Under the pieces are notes generated by a model that was given only the letters and a program-made list of their open reading frames with translations, made no database searches and had not been told where the DNA came from. Below, piece by piece: positions 31,713 to 41,078 of a stretch of DNA of 51,691 bases. Every line of letters starts with the position of its first letter. The stretch's first letter is position 1. The position numbers were made by a program, and so were the translations under genes. The DNA comes from Defluviicoccus sp. (GTDB lineage: Bacteria; Pseudomonadota; Alphaproteobacteria; MPNO01), in the NCBI GenBank assembly GCA_028821395.1, contig JAPPGP010000114.1, forward strand, positions 1 to 51,691. The letters are read 5' to 3'.

Positions 31713-31728
31713 TATCGCACTTGCTATA
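31713..31728. promoter_or_regulatory. candidate operator: TATNGCA-NN-TGCNATA palindrome
   Basis: The 16-bp sequence TATCGCACTTGCTATA is a near-perfect inverted repeat: 12 of 16 positions are symmetric, with half-sites TATcGCA and TGCtATA. It overlaps the -35 box of the predicted operon promoter. Because the first gene begins with an XRE-type helix-turn-helix, this is a natural site for autorepression. Inference. Confidence 0.45.
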
Positions 31729-31749
31729 TTTCTCCCACTGGCTTATACT
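31721..31749 (+). promoter_or_regulatory. predicted sigma-70 promoter of the helicase-methylase operon
   Basis: TTGCTA (31721-31726) and TATACT (31744-31749) are spaced by exactly 17 bp, a close match to the consensus, in an A/T-rich pocket. Transcription would start near 31756, leaving a 5' leader of about 25 nt before ATG 31781. This also argues against the longer reading frame from 31676. Confidence 0.6.
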
Positions 31750-31780
31750 GCGCCTTCGGTTGTGTTTGCAACAGCGGGCG

Positions 31781-34700
31781 ATGAGACGGGAAGACGACCC
31801 CATCCCCGAAGACTATCCCAAGCGAGTCAAGCACTTGCGGGAACGACTCGGGCTGACGCAGACGCAATTGGCGGACCGCATCGGCGTGTCGTTCGCGACG
31901 GTAAACCGATGGGAGAACAGCCAGTCCAGGCCGACGCGCCTGGCGTGGCGGGGGATCGCCGATCTGGAAGCCGATATTCGGGTAGCCACACGGCAGGTCG
32001 AACCGCCTGCCGCTTCGGGGACGCCAGCGCTCGACTTTGCCGCGAAACCGGAGGTAGTCGCTGCGGTCGCCGAAGCGACTCGCCTTGCCTACGGCCACCT
32101 CTCCAACCCCTCCTTCGCCGCTGAAATATCGTCGATCGACCCGCTGCCGCACCAGCGTATCGCCGTTTACGACCACATGATCGGCCAGTCGCCGCTGCGG
32201 TTCCTTCTCGCCGACGACGCCGGTGCCGGCAAGACAATCATGACGGGGCTCTACCTCCGGGAGATGATCGCGCGCCGTCTTGTCGCGCGTGTCCTCGTGG
32301 TGCCGCCAGCCGGGCTCGTCGGCAATTGGGAGCGCGAGATGCGCACCCTGTTTCGCCTCCCTTTTCGTATCGCGCGCGGCGCCGACGCCCGTGCCGGAAA
32401 CCCGTTCGTCGGGCCGGAGAGCGACCGCCTGATCGTCAGCATCGACACGCTCGCTGGCGAGGGCATGTTCGCGCGGATGCGCGAGGCGGTGGCCTCGGGC
32501 GACGCGCGGCCCTACGACCTCGTGGTGTTCGACGAAGCTCACAAACTGGCCGCTGACCGCGAGCGGGATTTCTACGTCCGCAAGACCGACCGTTACCGCC
32601 TCGCCGAGGCGTTGTCCGGTCTGCCTGCCACCGACGAGCGCTGGCGTCTCGGCTGGTCCGCCCCGAACATCCTGCTGCTGACGGCCACGCCCCACATGGG
32701 CAAGGACTTCCCCTACTACTGCCTCTGGCGCCTCCTTGCGCCGGACGCGCTCGCGACCTTCGACGCGTTCGAAGCCTTTCCCGAAGCGCAGCGCCGCCGC
32801 CACTTCATCCGCCGCACCAAGGAAGAGATGGTCCGCTTCGACGGCCGGCCCCTCTACCCGCAACGGAACTGCGATACCCTCAGCTACGCGCTGAGCCCGG
32901 CCGAGCAGGAACTCTACGACGCGACGACGCGCTACATCGGCGAGACCTACAACAAGGCACGCATTCTGAACCGTTCCGCGGCGCGCCTCGCCATGAGCGT
33001 GTTCCAGCGCCGCCTCGCCAGCTCCACCTACGCGTTGATGCGCTCGTTCGAGCGCCGCCTCGGCCGGCTTGACGAGGCAATCGAGCTCGTGCGCTCCGGC
33101 CGGGGCGACGAACTGGAGCGGCGGCAGACGCGGATCGGGAGAATGTCCGATTTCTTCGAATCCCGAACCGCCGACGAGGAAGCGGACGACGACAGTCAGC
33201 GGGAGGAGAACGAAGCGTTCGAAGACACCGCGTTGGGCGGTCTTGCCGCGATCACGCTGGCGGAGCTTCGGGAAGAGCGTGCCGAGGTCGAGACCCTACT
33301 CTCCCATGCGCGCCGCCTCGCGGAAACCGGCGAGGACTCCAAGTTCGAGAAGCTGCGTGCGGTAATGTCAGATCCCGCCTTTGCCCGCGAAAAGCTCATC
33401 GTATTCACCGAACATCGAGACACGGCGGAGTTCTTGGTACATCGCCTGGAAGGGCTCGGCTTTACCGGGCGGATCGCCCTGATCCATGGCGGGCTCGACT
33501 ATCGCGAGCGCGAGGCCCAGGTCGAACTGTTTCGCCGTCCGGCGGATCGGGGCGGGGCCAGCTATCTCATCGCTACCGATGCCGCCGGCGAGGGCATCAA
33601 TCTCCAGTTCTGCTGGCTGATGGCAAACTACGACGTGCCTTGGAACCCGGCGCGACTGGAGCAGCGGATGGGGCGCATCCACCGCTACGGGCAGAAGCGC
33701 GACCCCGTGGTGATCGTCAACCTGATCGCCGGGGAGACACGCGAAGGGCAGGTCCTCAAGGTGCTTCTGGACAAACTCGAGGCGATCCGCAAGGAGCTCC
33801 GCTCGGACAAGGTGTTCGACGTCGTCGGGCGCTTGTTCGAAAACGTCCCGCTGAAGGACTACCTGGAGAAGGCGGCGACGGACGACGGCACCGGCGACGC
33901 CGTCGAAGCGCTCGACCGTCGGCTGACGCCAGAACGGGTGGCCGCGATCGACGAGCAGGAGCGCGCCTTGTACGGCGGCGGGGAGGTGCAGAGCCGTCTC
34001 CCCGAGATCAACGCCGCTATGGAACGGGAACAGTATCGCCGCTTGCTTCCCGGCTATGTCCGCCGCTTCGTCGAGAGCGCCGCCCCCTTGATCGATCTGC
34101 GACTGGAGGGCGACGCGGGCGGTGTCTTCGATCTCGCGCCCGAACGTCTGCGCGCGGCCGACGCCGTGCGAGGCGCGATGGACATTTACCCCCTGACCAT
34201 GCACGGGCGCTTGACGGTCCATCGCCCGGAAGACGGTGACGATGCCATCTGGATGCATCCCGGCGAACCGGTGTTCGAACGCTTCCGCGCCGCTCTGCTG
34301 GCACGCTGCGGCAACGAGGCGAAGCGAGGCGGGGTCTTCGTCGATCCCCACGCCGACGCACCTTATCTCTTTCACCTGGCTCAAGCGTCCATAATCCGCC
34401 GCGACGGGGACCGGTCGGAAACGGTCGAGACCCGCCCGATCGGACTGCGGCAGGAGAGCGACGGTGCCGTCTCGCTCTGCCCTCTGGAGCATCTGCTCCT
34501 GCTGCGAGGAGCCGGCGCCATCGCGCCCGGCGGCGTGCCGTTGGCCCGTTTAGCGCGCGGGTTCACGGAGCAAGCGGAGGAGTGGCTGAAGGAGACCGCG
34601 CTGCGTATGGCGGCGGAACATCGAGCGCGCATCGAGGAATCGCTGCCGGAGCGCCGCCGTTGGATCGCGCGCGGCTACGACCACAAGACCGCCGAGCTCA

Positions 34701-35347
34701 TGGCGAGACGGCGCCGTGTGGGCGGCGAAGCCCGCCGGGGCGACATGGACGCGCAGGCGGAGTTGGCCGCTGTGAGGAAGGAACAGAACCAGTTGGTCGC
34801 GGAAAAGCGTCGCGGTCTGGCGTTGCTGGAAGCGGAGCCGGCCCTGATCGGGCCCGGCGAGACGACGATGATCGCCCACGCGCTGGTTCTGCCGACCGAC
34901 GATTCGCAGGAGCGGCAACGGCATGACGCGGACGTCGAAGCGATCGCCATGGATCTCGCCCGCGCCCACGAGGAAGCGGCGAACGCCTCGGTCTATGACG
35001 TATCGCAGCCCGCCCTGGCTCGCCGCGAGGGTCTTGGGGACTGGCCTGGCTTCGACCTCCGCTCGCTGCGTCCTGCCGGCGCACACGAGCCGACGGAGGA
35101 TCGCGCCATCGAGGTCAAGGGTCGCGCGGGGTCCGGTGCGGTGGAGGTGAGCGAGAACGAGTGGGCGGCGGCCTGCAACCTGCGGGACCGCTACTGGCTC
35201 TATGTCGTTTTCGATTGCGCGACGCCCCGGCCACGTCTGGTCAAGGTCCGCGACCCGTTCGGCCGACTCCTGGCCAAGGCGAAGGGAAGCGTCGTCATCG
35301 CCGCATCCGAAATCCAGTCAGCCAGCACGGATGAGGTCGGCCAATGA
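31781..35347 (+). CDS. XRE HTH - SNF2-type helicase - DUF3883 nuclease-like fusion
   Basis: The 1188-residue protein combines three modules. Residues 12-62 are an XRE-family helix-turn-helix (LRERLGLTQTQLADRIGVS). Residues 120-740 form an SF2/SNF2-like helicase with Walker A DDAGAGKT (145-152), DEAH (251-254), TATPH (301-305), motif V ATDAAGEGINLQ (598-609) and motif VI QRMGRIHRYGQ (628-638). About 1085-1175 is a DUF3883/NO VEIN-type domain with a PD-(D/E)XK-like Asp1092 and Glu1111-x-Lys1113. ATG 31781 is chosen because a good promoter lies inside the longer frame. The start of the DUF3800 gene overlaps its stop. Likely role: DNA translocation and cleavage plus self-regulation. Confidence 0.88.
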   Translation: MRREDDPIPEDYPKRVKHLRERLGLTQTQLADRIGVSFATVNRWENSQSRPTRLAWRGIADLEADIRVATRQVEPPAASGTPALDFAAKPEVVAAVAEATRLAYGHLSNPSFAAEISSIDPLPHQRIAVYDHMIGQSPLRFLLADDAGAGKTIMTGLYLREMIARRLVARVLVVPPAGLVGNWEREMRTLFRLPFRIARGADARAGNPFVGPESDRLIVSIDTLAGEGMFARMREAVASGDARPYDLVVFDEAHKLAADRERDFYVRKTDRYRLAEALSGLPATDERWRLGWSAPNILLLTATPHMGKDFPYYCLWRLLAPDALATFDAFEAFPEAQRRRHFIRRTKEEMVRFDGRPLYPQRNCDTLSYALSPAEQELYDATTRYIGETYNKARILNRSAARLAMSVFQRRLASSTYALMRSFERRLGRLDEAIELVRSGRGDELERRQTRIGRMSDFFESRTADEEADDDSQREENEAFEDTALGGLAAITLAELREERAEVETLLSHARRLAETGEDSKFEKLRAVMSDPAFAREKLIVFTEHRDTAEFLVHRLEGLGFTGRIALIHGGLDYREREAQVELFRRPADRGGASYLIATDAAGEGINLQFCWLMANYDVPWNPARLEQRMGRIHRYGQKRDPVVIVNLIAGETREGQVLKVLLDKLEAIRKELRSDKVFDVVGRLFENVPLKDYLEKAATDDGTGDAVEALDRRLTPERVAAIDEQERALYGGGEVQSRLPEINAAMEREQYRRLLPGYVRRFVESAAPLIDLRLEGDAGGVFDLAPERLRAADAVRGAMDIYPLTMHGRLTVHRPEDGDDAIWMHPGEPVFERFRAALLARCGNEAKRGGVFVDPHADAPYLFHLAQASIIRRDGDRSETVETRPIGLRQESDGAVSLCPLEHLLLLRGAGAIAPGGVPLARLARGFTEQAEEWLKETALRMAAEHRARIEESLPERRRWIARGYDHKTAELMARRRRVGGEARRGDMDAQAELAAVRKEQNQLVAEKRRGLALLEAEPALIGPGETTMIAHALVLPTDDSQERQRHDADVEAIAMDLARAHEEAANASVYDVSQPALARREGLGDWPGFDLRSLRPAGAHEPTEDRAIEVKGRAGSGAVEVSENEWAAACNLRDRYWLYVVFDCATPRPRLVKVRDPFGRLLAKAKGSVVIAASEIQSASTDEVGQ

Positions 35348-36168
35348 AGATCTGCTATGTCGATGAAAGCGGCAACGTCGCGCAGGATCCCTGCCTAGTA
35401 ATGGTCGGCATCTTGGTCGATTCTGCGCGCTTGTACAGGACCCAAAAGGAATTCGCCGAGGTCTTCGATATCGTGCAGGGATTGTTCAAGGAGAATCTGC
35501 GCGAATTGAAAGGGTCGAAGATGATTCTCGGACGTGACCGTTGGCGAAAGGTGGATTCCGAGATTCGCAAACTGATCGCCGGCTATTTCTGCGGCTGGAT
35601 CGCGCAAAGAAAGCATCGTCTGATCGTCACGGCGATCGACCGGGAAAGACTGCAGGCAGCCGAGAAGGGCGGAGTGCCGGATGAGTGCCAGGACGGATGG
35701 CTGGCTGCAGGATTGCACGTGGCGCTTCAGATTCAGAAAGCCAATCAGAAAACCAGCAACAATAAGGGCCACACGTTCTTGATCTTCGATGACAACAAGG
35801 TCAAGGCGGACACCCTCAGCGACCTCCTCTGGAAGCCGCCGGCCTGGACTGATGACTACTACGACCGGAAGAAGAAACAGGATCCGCTCGATCAGATCAT
35901 CGATACAACGTTCTCGATCAAGTCACACCATGCCGGCTCGGTCCAAGTCGCCGATCTGTTCGCTTTCATTCTGCGCCGCTACACGGAGATCGAGGATTAC
36001 GGCGCAGAGGAGGAATGGCCCGGAGAAAAGGCGCTGATCGACGATTACGTGGATTCGCTCGCCGCGCGGCTTCTCCCTAAGTGGACGCGGTGGCCGACGC
36101 GCAGCGGAAGCAGCGCCGCGCAGTGGTTCAACGACATTGCACCGCCTTCCCTGAGGGCGCTCGGATAA
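35344..36168 (+). CDS. DUF3800 domain protein
   Basis: The 274-residue protein has the DUF3800 pattern: an N-terminal CYVDESGN with an acidic residue after the first strand, a central FLIFDDNK strand and the C-terminal VQVADLFAFILRRY helix. DUF3800 has an RNase H-like predicted fold and occurs often in mobile and defence loci; its activity is not established. It begins inside the stop codon of the helicase gene (ATGA), so the two are translationally coupled. The next gene begins 13 bp downstream. Confidence 0.85.
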   Translation: MKICYVDESGNVAQDPCLVMVGILVDSARLYRTQKEFAEVFDIVQGLFKENLRELKGSKMILGRDRWRKVDSEIRKLIAGYFCGWIAQRKHRLIVTAIDRERLQAAEKGGVPDECQDGWLAAGLHVALQIQKANQKTSNNKGHTFLIFDDNKVKADTLSDLLWKPPAWTDDYYDRKKKQDPLDQIIDTTFSIKSHHAGSVQVADLFAFILRRYTEIEDYGAEEEWPGEKALIDDYVDSLAARLLPKWTRWPTRSGSSAAQWFNDIAPPSLRALG

Positions 36169-36181
36169 AGCACAGGGAGGC

Positions 36182-37861
36182 ATGGCGATGACACGCGCTG
36201 AAGTGATGTCGGCAAGGGATCCAGAGCGAGCACACAAGTCCTATTCGTCGTTCTCCGAGGCACTCCAACCCTTGGCAGCTCGAATGCCACAGGTGGTTCG
36301 AGAGCGCGAGATCCTGCGCCTTGCCGCGACGCTCGGAAATGCCGATGGAGATCGAACCGAACTCGTGGCTCGGCAAGAAATCCTCAAATGGGCCGAGAAA
36401 CGGACCGGGGGACGGTTGCCACAAGGTGCCTGGATGCATGAAGAATTTGAGCACCTCGCCGGGGGTCGTAACTGTGGGGCCGTTCGAATCGTCGATGATT
36501 CCAGGGACATTTGGGCCATCCGGGCGGACGATCCCGACAAAGGCGTCGCTCAGCGCGTATGGACAACGGAAGCTATCGTCGGTCACAAGCCGGGACAAAG
36601 GCCGCTGCTCAGCGTCCGATTGCTCGTCAGTTCGCCTGAGCAGGAACTGCGCATCGAGCCAGCGGTCCCCGGTCTCGTCCACCAACTCGAGTCCAAGTGC
36701 GAACTTTATCAGGGGATCGAACGATTGGATCCCGAACCGTGGGTCATCCGTTCGGAGGACGATGTCGACCGCCTGATCGACACGCTGATCGATCCGACTC
36801 GTCGAATCCCTGTTCTCGTATTGAGCGTCCCGAAGCTCTCAGCTGATCCCGCAAGACCGTTGATCGACCCCTCGCCGATTGCACGTGCCACCTTGGCCAT
36901 CGCCGTGGTGGTGGTATTGCCCGCACAGTTCACATGGGTGCTGACGGAACGGTTCGGGAAACGCTTGTCGGTCTTTGGCGGCGCCGTTCGGGTGTACCTC
37001 CCCGGTTTCGCCGAAGACGCGAATCCCTATGGCGGCCATGACCTCGTTCTCGCTGATCGTCTTTCGACTGCGGAGGGTGTTGCGAATATCTCTGCTTGGT
37101 TGCGGCGCGTGGCCGCGACCGAGAGTATCCGGCGGCTGCGGTTAGGGCAGGACGTGCTGTCTTACGCTGCGGTGAGACGGCACAGCCTCGACGCGACGCA
37201 CACGCGTCTCGAACAGGAAGGCGCATCATATGAGGAGCAGTTGACCGTTGCGCAGGTGCAGATCGATACCTTGAAGAAAGACTTGGAAACAGCGAACGAA
37301 ATGATGCAGCTGCTCTCCGACGACAACGAGGCCGTGGAAATCCGCGCGCGAAGTGCGGAAGCACAACTGACGGCGGCCGGTTACCGAATTCAACAACTGC
37401 TGGAACAGATCAAGACGGGAGGCGAGACCCCGGACGCTAGTATCGCCCTACCGTCGTCATGGGACGGGTTCGCGGACTGGTGCGACCAGAACCTCGTGGG
37501 CCGTGTGCTTCTCTCACCGCGTGCTCGCCGAGAGGTAAGAGCACCTCAATTCAAGGACGTCTCAGCGGCAGCACGTTGTCTTCTGTGGCTTGCCAACGAA
37601 TACCGAGAACGGCGGCTCAACGGAGGCGACGGCGATCTCCGAACACGGATCGAAAGCGGCATCCAGAACGATCGATGCGGTGCCGATGCTTTCCAGATCG
37701 ACTGGCAGGGAGGACGTGCCGCTGTCGACTGGCATATCAAGAACGGCGGCAACACGCGCGATCCGGCCCGTTGCCTGCGCATATACTATTTCTGGGACGA
37801 AGCGAGCCAGCAAGTCGTGATTGCCTCCATGCCGACTCACCTCCGGACTGGCGCAACGTAA
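36182..37861 (+). CDS. unrecognised coiled-coil protein in the defence operon
   Basis: I do not recognise this 559-residue protein. Residues 1-200 are alpha/beta with GAVRIVDDSRDIWAIRADD. Residues 200-310 contain a hydrophobic strand LAIAVVVVLPAQFTWVL and FGGAVRVYLPGFAEDANPYGG. A coiled coil spans about 342-412. The C-terminal 80 residues look like a compact beta-rich domain (FQIDWQGGRAAVDWHIKNGG, RIYYFWDEAS, VVIASMPTHL). There is a good ribosome-binding site (CAGGGAGG) and only 10 bp to the methylase. The layout (sensor-like N-terminal part, coiled coil, small terminal domain) suggests a signalling or effector subunit; no function is claimed. Confidence 0.8.
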   Translation: MAMTRAEVMSARDPERAHKSYSSFSEALQPLAARMPQVVREREILRLAATLGNADGDRTELVARQEILKWAEKRTGGRLPQGAWMHEEFEHLAGGRNCGAVRIVDDSRDIWAIRADDPDKGVAQRVWTTEAIVGHKPGQRPLLSVRLLVSSPEQELRIEPAVPGLVHQLESKCELYQGIERLDPEPWVIRSEDDVDRLIDTLIDPTRRIPVLVLSVPKLSADPARPLIDPSPIARATLAIAVVVVLPAQFTWVLTERFGKRLSVFGGAVRVYLPGFAEDANPYGGHDLVLADRLSTAEGVANISAWLRRVAATESIRRLRLGQDVLSYAAVRRHSLDATHTRLEQEGASYEEQLTVAQVQIDTLKKDLETANEMMQLLSDDNEAVEIRARSAEAQLTAAGYRIQQLLEQIKTGGETPDASIALPSSWDGFADWCDQNLVGRVLLSPRARREVRAPQFKDVSAAARCLLWLANEYRERRLNGGDGDLRTRIESGIQNDRCGADAFQIDWQGGRAAVDWHIKNGGNTRDPARCLRIYYFWDEASQQVVIASMPTHLRTGAT

Positions 37862-37871
37862 AGATCGGGCG

Positions 37872-40800
37872 ATGACCAACGACAGGCGCCTCATTGAAGT
37901 CGAATTCCCGCTGGAGCGGGTCTCACTCGACTCCGTCCATGAGAAGAACGTGCGGCACGGGCATATTTCGACGCTGCATATCTGGCCGGCGCGACGGCCG
38001 TTGGCGGCGTGCCGCGCGGCGCTGATTGCGACGCTGCTGCCGGACCCGGGCAACGCGGCCGAGCGCAGGGAAATCTACCGCCGGCTCGCGGGCGAGGTCG
38101 TCGAGACGGTGAAGACCGAGCGGCGGAACGGGCGTACGGTCGAGCGCCGCCGGCGCGAGACCAGGGGCGGCATCCTCCATTGGGGGCGTGAGGACGGCCC
38201 CGACCTCGACTGGTTCCGCGAGAAGATCAGCGAGGCCTATGGCGGCCGCGCGCCGAAGGTGCTGGATCCGTTCGCGGGTGGCGGCGCGATCCCCCTGGAA
38301 GCGATGCGGCTGGGCTGCGAAGCGACCGCCGTCGACATCAATCCCGTCGCCTGGTTCATCCTGAAGTGCACCCTCGACTACCCGAACCGGCTCGCGGGGG
38401 AGACACTGCCGCTGCCCGACTTCGCCCGCGCCGACCGCGACTTCATGGAGGCGTTCCTCAAGTCGAAGGGGTTCAAGGGCAAGGCGCTCGCGCGGCGGCT
38501 CGCGGCGCTCGGCCACGACGCCGAAGGCGGCGAGGCGGAACCTGCGCTGATCGACGACGTACCACCGCACGACGACACCCTCTTTCAGGCCGATTTTGCC
38601 TGGCAGGTGCGCGCTTGGGGACGGCGCGTGCTGGCTGGGGTCCGCATGGTGCTGGCAGAGCGGTATCCCACCTATGCGGAATTCCAGGCGCTCGAACTGG
38701 ACGGAATGCCGTTCGAAGAGAGGCCGCTCGTGCTATTGGCGCCGGACGAGACAGGCGAGACCGACGCGAATCCCCTAAACGACGGGTTCGACGCCGTATA
38801 CCTGAAGGACCCGCGCAACCCCCGGTGGGTGGCGAAGCCAACCATGACTTACCTGTGGGCGCGCACGGTGCGCTGCAAGGGCTGCCGGGCGACCCTGCCC
38901 CTGCTCAAGACGTGCTGGCTCGCGAAAAAGGACAACAAGCGCGTCCTGCTCACGATGACACCGAAGGCGGACGGGACGGGCGTCGATTTCGGCGTCGAAG
39001 CCGGCGTGCCCCGGGGCGGCGGCAACGCCGCGCAGCAGCGCGAACACGACAAGCGGCTCGGCGCGGGCACGATGAGCCGTAGCGGCGCGCGCTGCCCCTG
39101 TTGCCCGACGATCATGACCATGGAGGACATCCGCCTCGAAGGTCAGGCTGGGCGGCTGGGCGCTGTTATGACCGCCGTGGTCGTGGATGGGCCGAAGGGC
39201 AAAGAATACCGCCCACCGGAAGAAGAAGAATTGCGTGCCGCCGAAGTCTCTGCGGAAGAACTCCAAGCGCTTTATCGCGACACTCCTTTTGGCCTGCCGA
39301 CCGAGCCATTGCCGGGCAAGGAGGCCCTCGGCTTTCGCGTCCCGCTCTACGGGTTCGACCAATGGGTCAAACTCTTCACGGATCGGCAGCTTCTCGCGCT
39401 AGGTACGTTCGTTCGCGAATTACGCCGGTCGCCCGCAGGCATGGAAGACGTACCGGACGAATGGCGCGAGGCGGTCATTGCCTGTGTAGCTTGCATTCTC
39501 AGCAAACTAACGGATTACAGCAGCAACATCTGCTCTTGGGACAATACTAGAGAGACGTTGCGCAATACTTTCGCCCGTTTTGCCCTGCCCATTGTGTGGG
39601 ACCATTGCGAAGTTAATCCGTTGTCCGACGGATCGGGTGGCTTCTCCGGCATGGCGGACTGGTTGGGCCGCTATCTGGACCATGCGCTCGCTGCAACCGG
39701 AACCGCTCCGGCCTCGGGTATCCTCAAACGTAGCGCCATCAAATCCGAGTTGGAAGGCTTCGACCTGATTTGCACCGATCCTCCCTACTACGACGCGATC
39801 CCCTATTCCGATCTGATGGATTTTTTTTACGTCTGGCTGCGCCGTGTGCTACGCGGAACCGTGCTGGACTCCGACCCTGTGTTCGCCGACCCGCTTGGGC
39901 CGAAATGGAGTATCGCCGAGGGCGACGGAGAGTTGATCGACGACGCTAGCCGGTTCGGCGGAGACAGGGCCCTGTCGAAGAAGACCTATGAAGACGGCAT
40001 GGCTCGCGCCTTCCAAGCGTGCCGCGAGGCGCTAAACCCAAACGGTCGGTTGGTCGTGGTGTTCGCCAACAAGCAGCCGGAAGCTTGGGAGACCCTTGTC
40101 GCGGCGCTGATCCGCGCCGGGTTTGTCGTCGACGGATCATGGCCGATCCAGACGGAGATGCAGAACCGCCAGCGCTCTCTCGCCTCCGCGGCTCTCGCCT
40201 CATCTGTTTGGCTCGTCTGCCGACAACGCCCACCGGCTCCCGCTGGCTGGGACGCTGCGGTCCTCGATGAGATGCGCGCGAACATCACGCGCAGACTGCG
40301 CGATTTCTGGGACGCCGGCATCCGCGGGCCGGACTTCGTGTGGGCGGCGACGGGGCCGGCGCTCGAAGCCTTCTCCAAGCATCCGGCGGTGAAGAAGGCC
40401 GACGAGCCCGGCGCGCTGATGACGGTCTCCGAGTTCCTGCGCGAGGTGCGCCGGATGGTGGTCGATTTCGTCGTCGGACGGGTGCTGACCGGCGACGGGG
40501 ACGCGGACGCGGCGAGCGGGCTCGACGACGTGACCACCTACTATCTGCTGCACCGGGGCGATTTCGGCCTGAACGAGGCGCCCGCCGGCGCCTGCATCCT
40601 CTACGCGCTCTCGTGCAACCTGTCGGACCGCGAGCTCTCCGACCGCTTCGACATCCTCTCGCGCCCCGGCCGCACGCTGTTCGACGATCCGGAAGACGAC
40701 GAAGCCACGGGCGACGAAGACGATACGGGCTCCGGTTCCAGTGGCGGCAAGGTCAAGCTCCTGCCCTGGACCCGGCGCAAGGCCAAGTGGCTCGGACACG

Positions 40801-41078
40801 AGGGGCCGGGAGGACGGTCGGTGCCGCTGATCGACCGCGCTCACCGGCTGATGCACCTCTGGCGCGCCGGCGACGAGGCTCGGGTGAACCTCTATATCGA
40901 TGACAACGGCCTCGCGCGTCATGCTCTGTTCGCCCGGCTGGTGCAGGCGCTGATTGAGCTGGCGCCGGCCGGATCGGAGGAACGCACGATCCTCGAATCT
41001 CTCTCCAACCACATCGCCGCCCGGGCGGGCATCGCTCTGCCGCGCCAGACGGCATTCCGGCTGGAGGCGACGCCATGA
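37872..41078 (+). CDS. DUF1156 adenine-specific DNA methylase with Zn ribbon
   Basis: The 1068-residue protein is a COG1743-type DNA methylase. The N-terminal DUF1156 domain reads LIEVEFPLERVS and RHGHISTLHIWPARRPLA (28-45). The SAM-binding motif DPFAGGGAIPLEA begins at 132 with DINPVAW at 155-161. A Zn-ribbon-like insert has C335xxC338 and C408/C410/C411. The catalytic motif IV DPPYYD is at 636-641, the form expected for N6-adenine transfer. Start ATG 37872 is nearest to the preceding stop. DUF1156 methylases occur in defence islands, usually with DUF499. Its stop overlaps the ATPase start. Confidence 0.9.
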   Translation: MTNDRRLIEVEFPLERVSLDSVHEKNVRHGHISTLHIWPARRPLAACRAALIATLLPDPGNAAERREIYRRLAGEVVETVKTERRNGRTVERRRRETRGGILHWGREDGPDLDWFREKISEAYGGRAPKVLDPFAGGGAIPLEAMRLGCEATAVDINPVAWFILKCTLDYPNRLAGETLPLPDFARADRDFMEAFLKSKGFKGKALARRLAALGHDAEGGEAEPALIDDVPPHDDTLFQADFAWQVRAWGRRVLAGVRMVLAERYPTYAEFQALELDGMPFEERPLVLLAPDETGETDANPLNDGFDAVYLKDPRNPRWVAKPTMTYLWARTVRCKGCRATLPLLKTCWLAKKDNKRVLLTMTPKADGTGVDFGVEAGVPRGGGNAAQQREHDKRLGAGTMSRSGARCPCCPTIMTMEDIRLEGQAGRLGAVMTAVVVDGPKGKEYRPPEEEELRAAEVSAEELQALYRDTPFGLPTEPLPGKEALGFRVPLYGFDQWVKLFTDRQLLALGTFVRELRRSPAGMEDVPDEWREAVIACVACILSKLTDYSSNICSWDNTRETLRNTFARFALPIVWDHCEVNPLSDGSGGFSGMADWLGRYLDHALAATGTAPASGILKRSAIKSELEGFDLICTDPPYYDAIPYSDLMDFFYVWLRRVLRGTVLDSDPVFADPLGPKWSIAEGDGELIDDASRFGGDRALSKKTYEDGMARAFQACREALNPNGRLVVVFANKQPEAWETLVAALIRAGFVVDGSWPIQTEMQNRQRSLASAALASSVWLVCRQRPPAPAGWDAAVLDEMRANITRRLRDFWDAGIRGPDFVWAATGPALEAFSKHPAVKKADEPGALMTVSEFLREVRRMVVDFVVGRVLTGDGDADAASGLDDVTTYYLLHRGDFGLNEAPAGACILYALSCNLSDRELSDRFDILSRPGRTLFDDPEDDEATGDEDDTGSGSSGGKVKLLPWTRRKAKWLGHEGPGGRSVPLIDRAHRLMHLWRAGDEARVNLYIDDNGLARHALFARLVQALIELAPAGSEERTILESLSNHIAARAGIALPRQTAFRLEATP

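Noticed and set aside
31676..31780. N-terminal extension of the HTH-helicase reading frame from ATG 31676
   Set aside because: A near-consensus promoter and a palindrome lie inside it, the residues are hydrophobic and unlike the HTH family, and ATG 31781 gives a normal HTH start.
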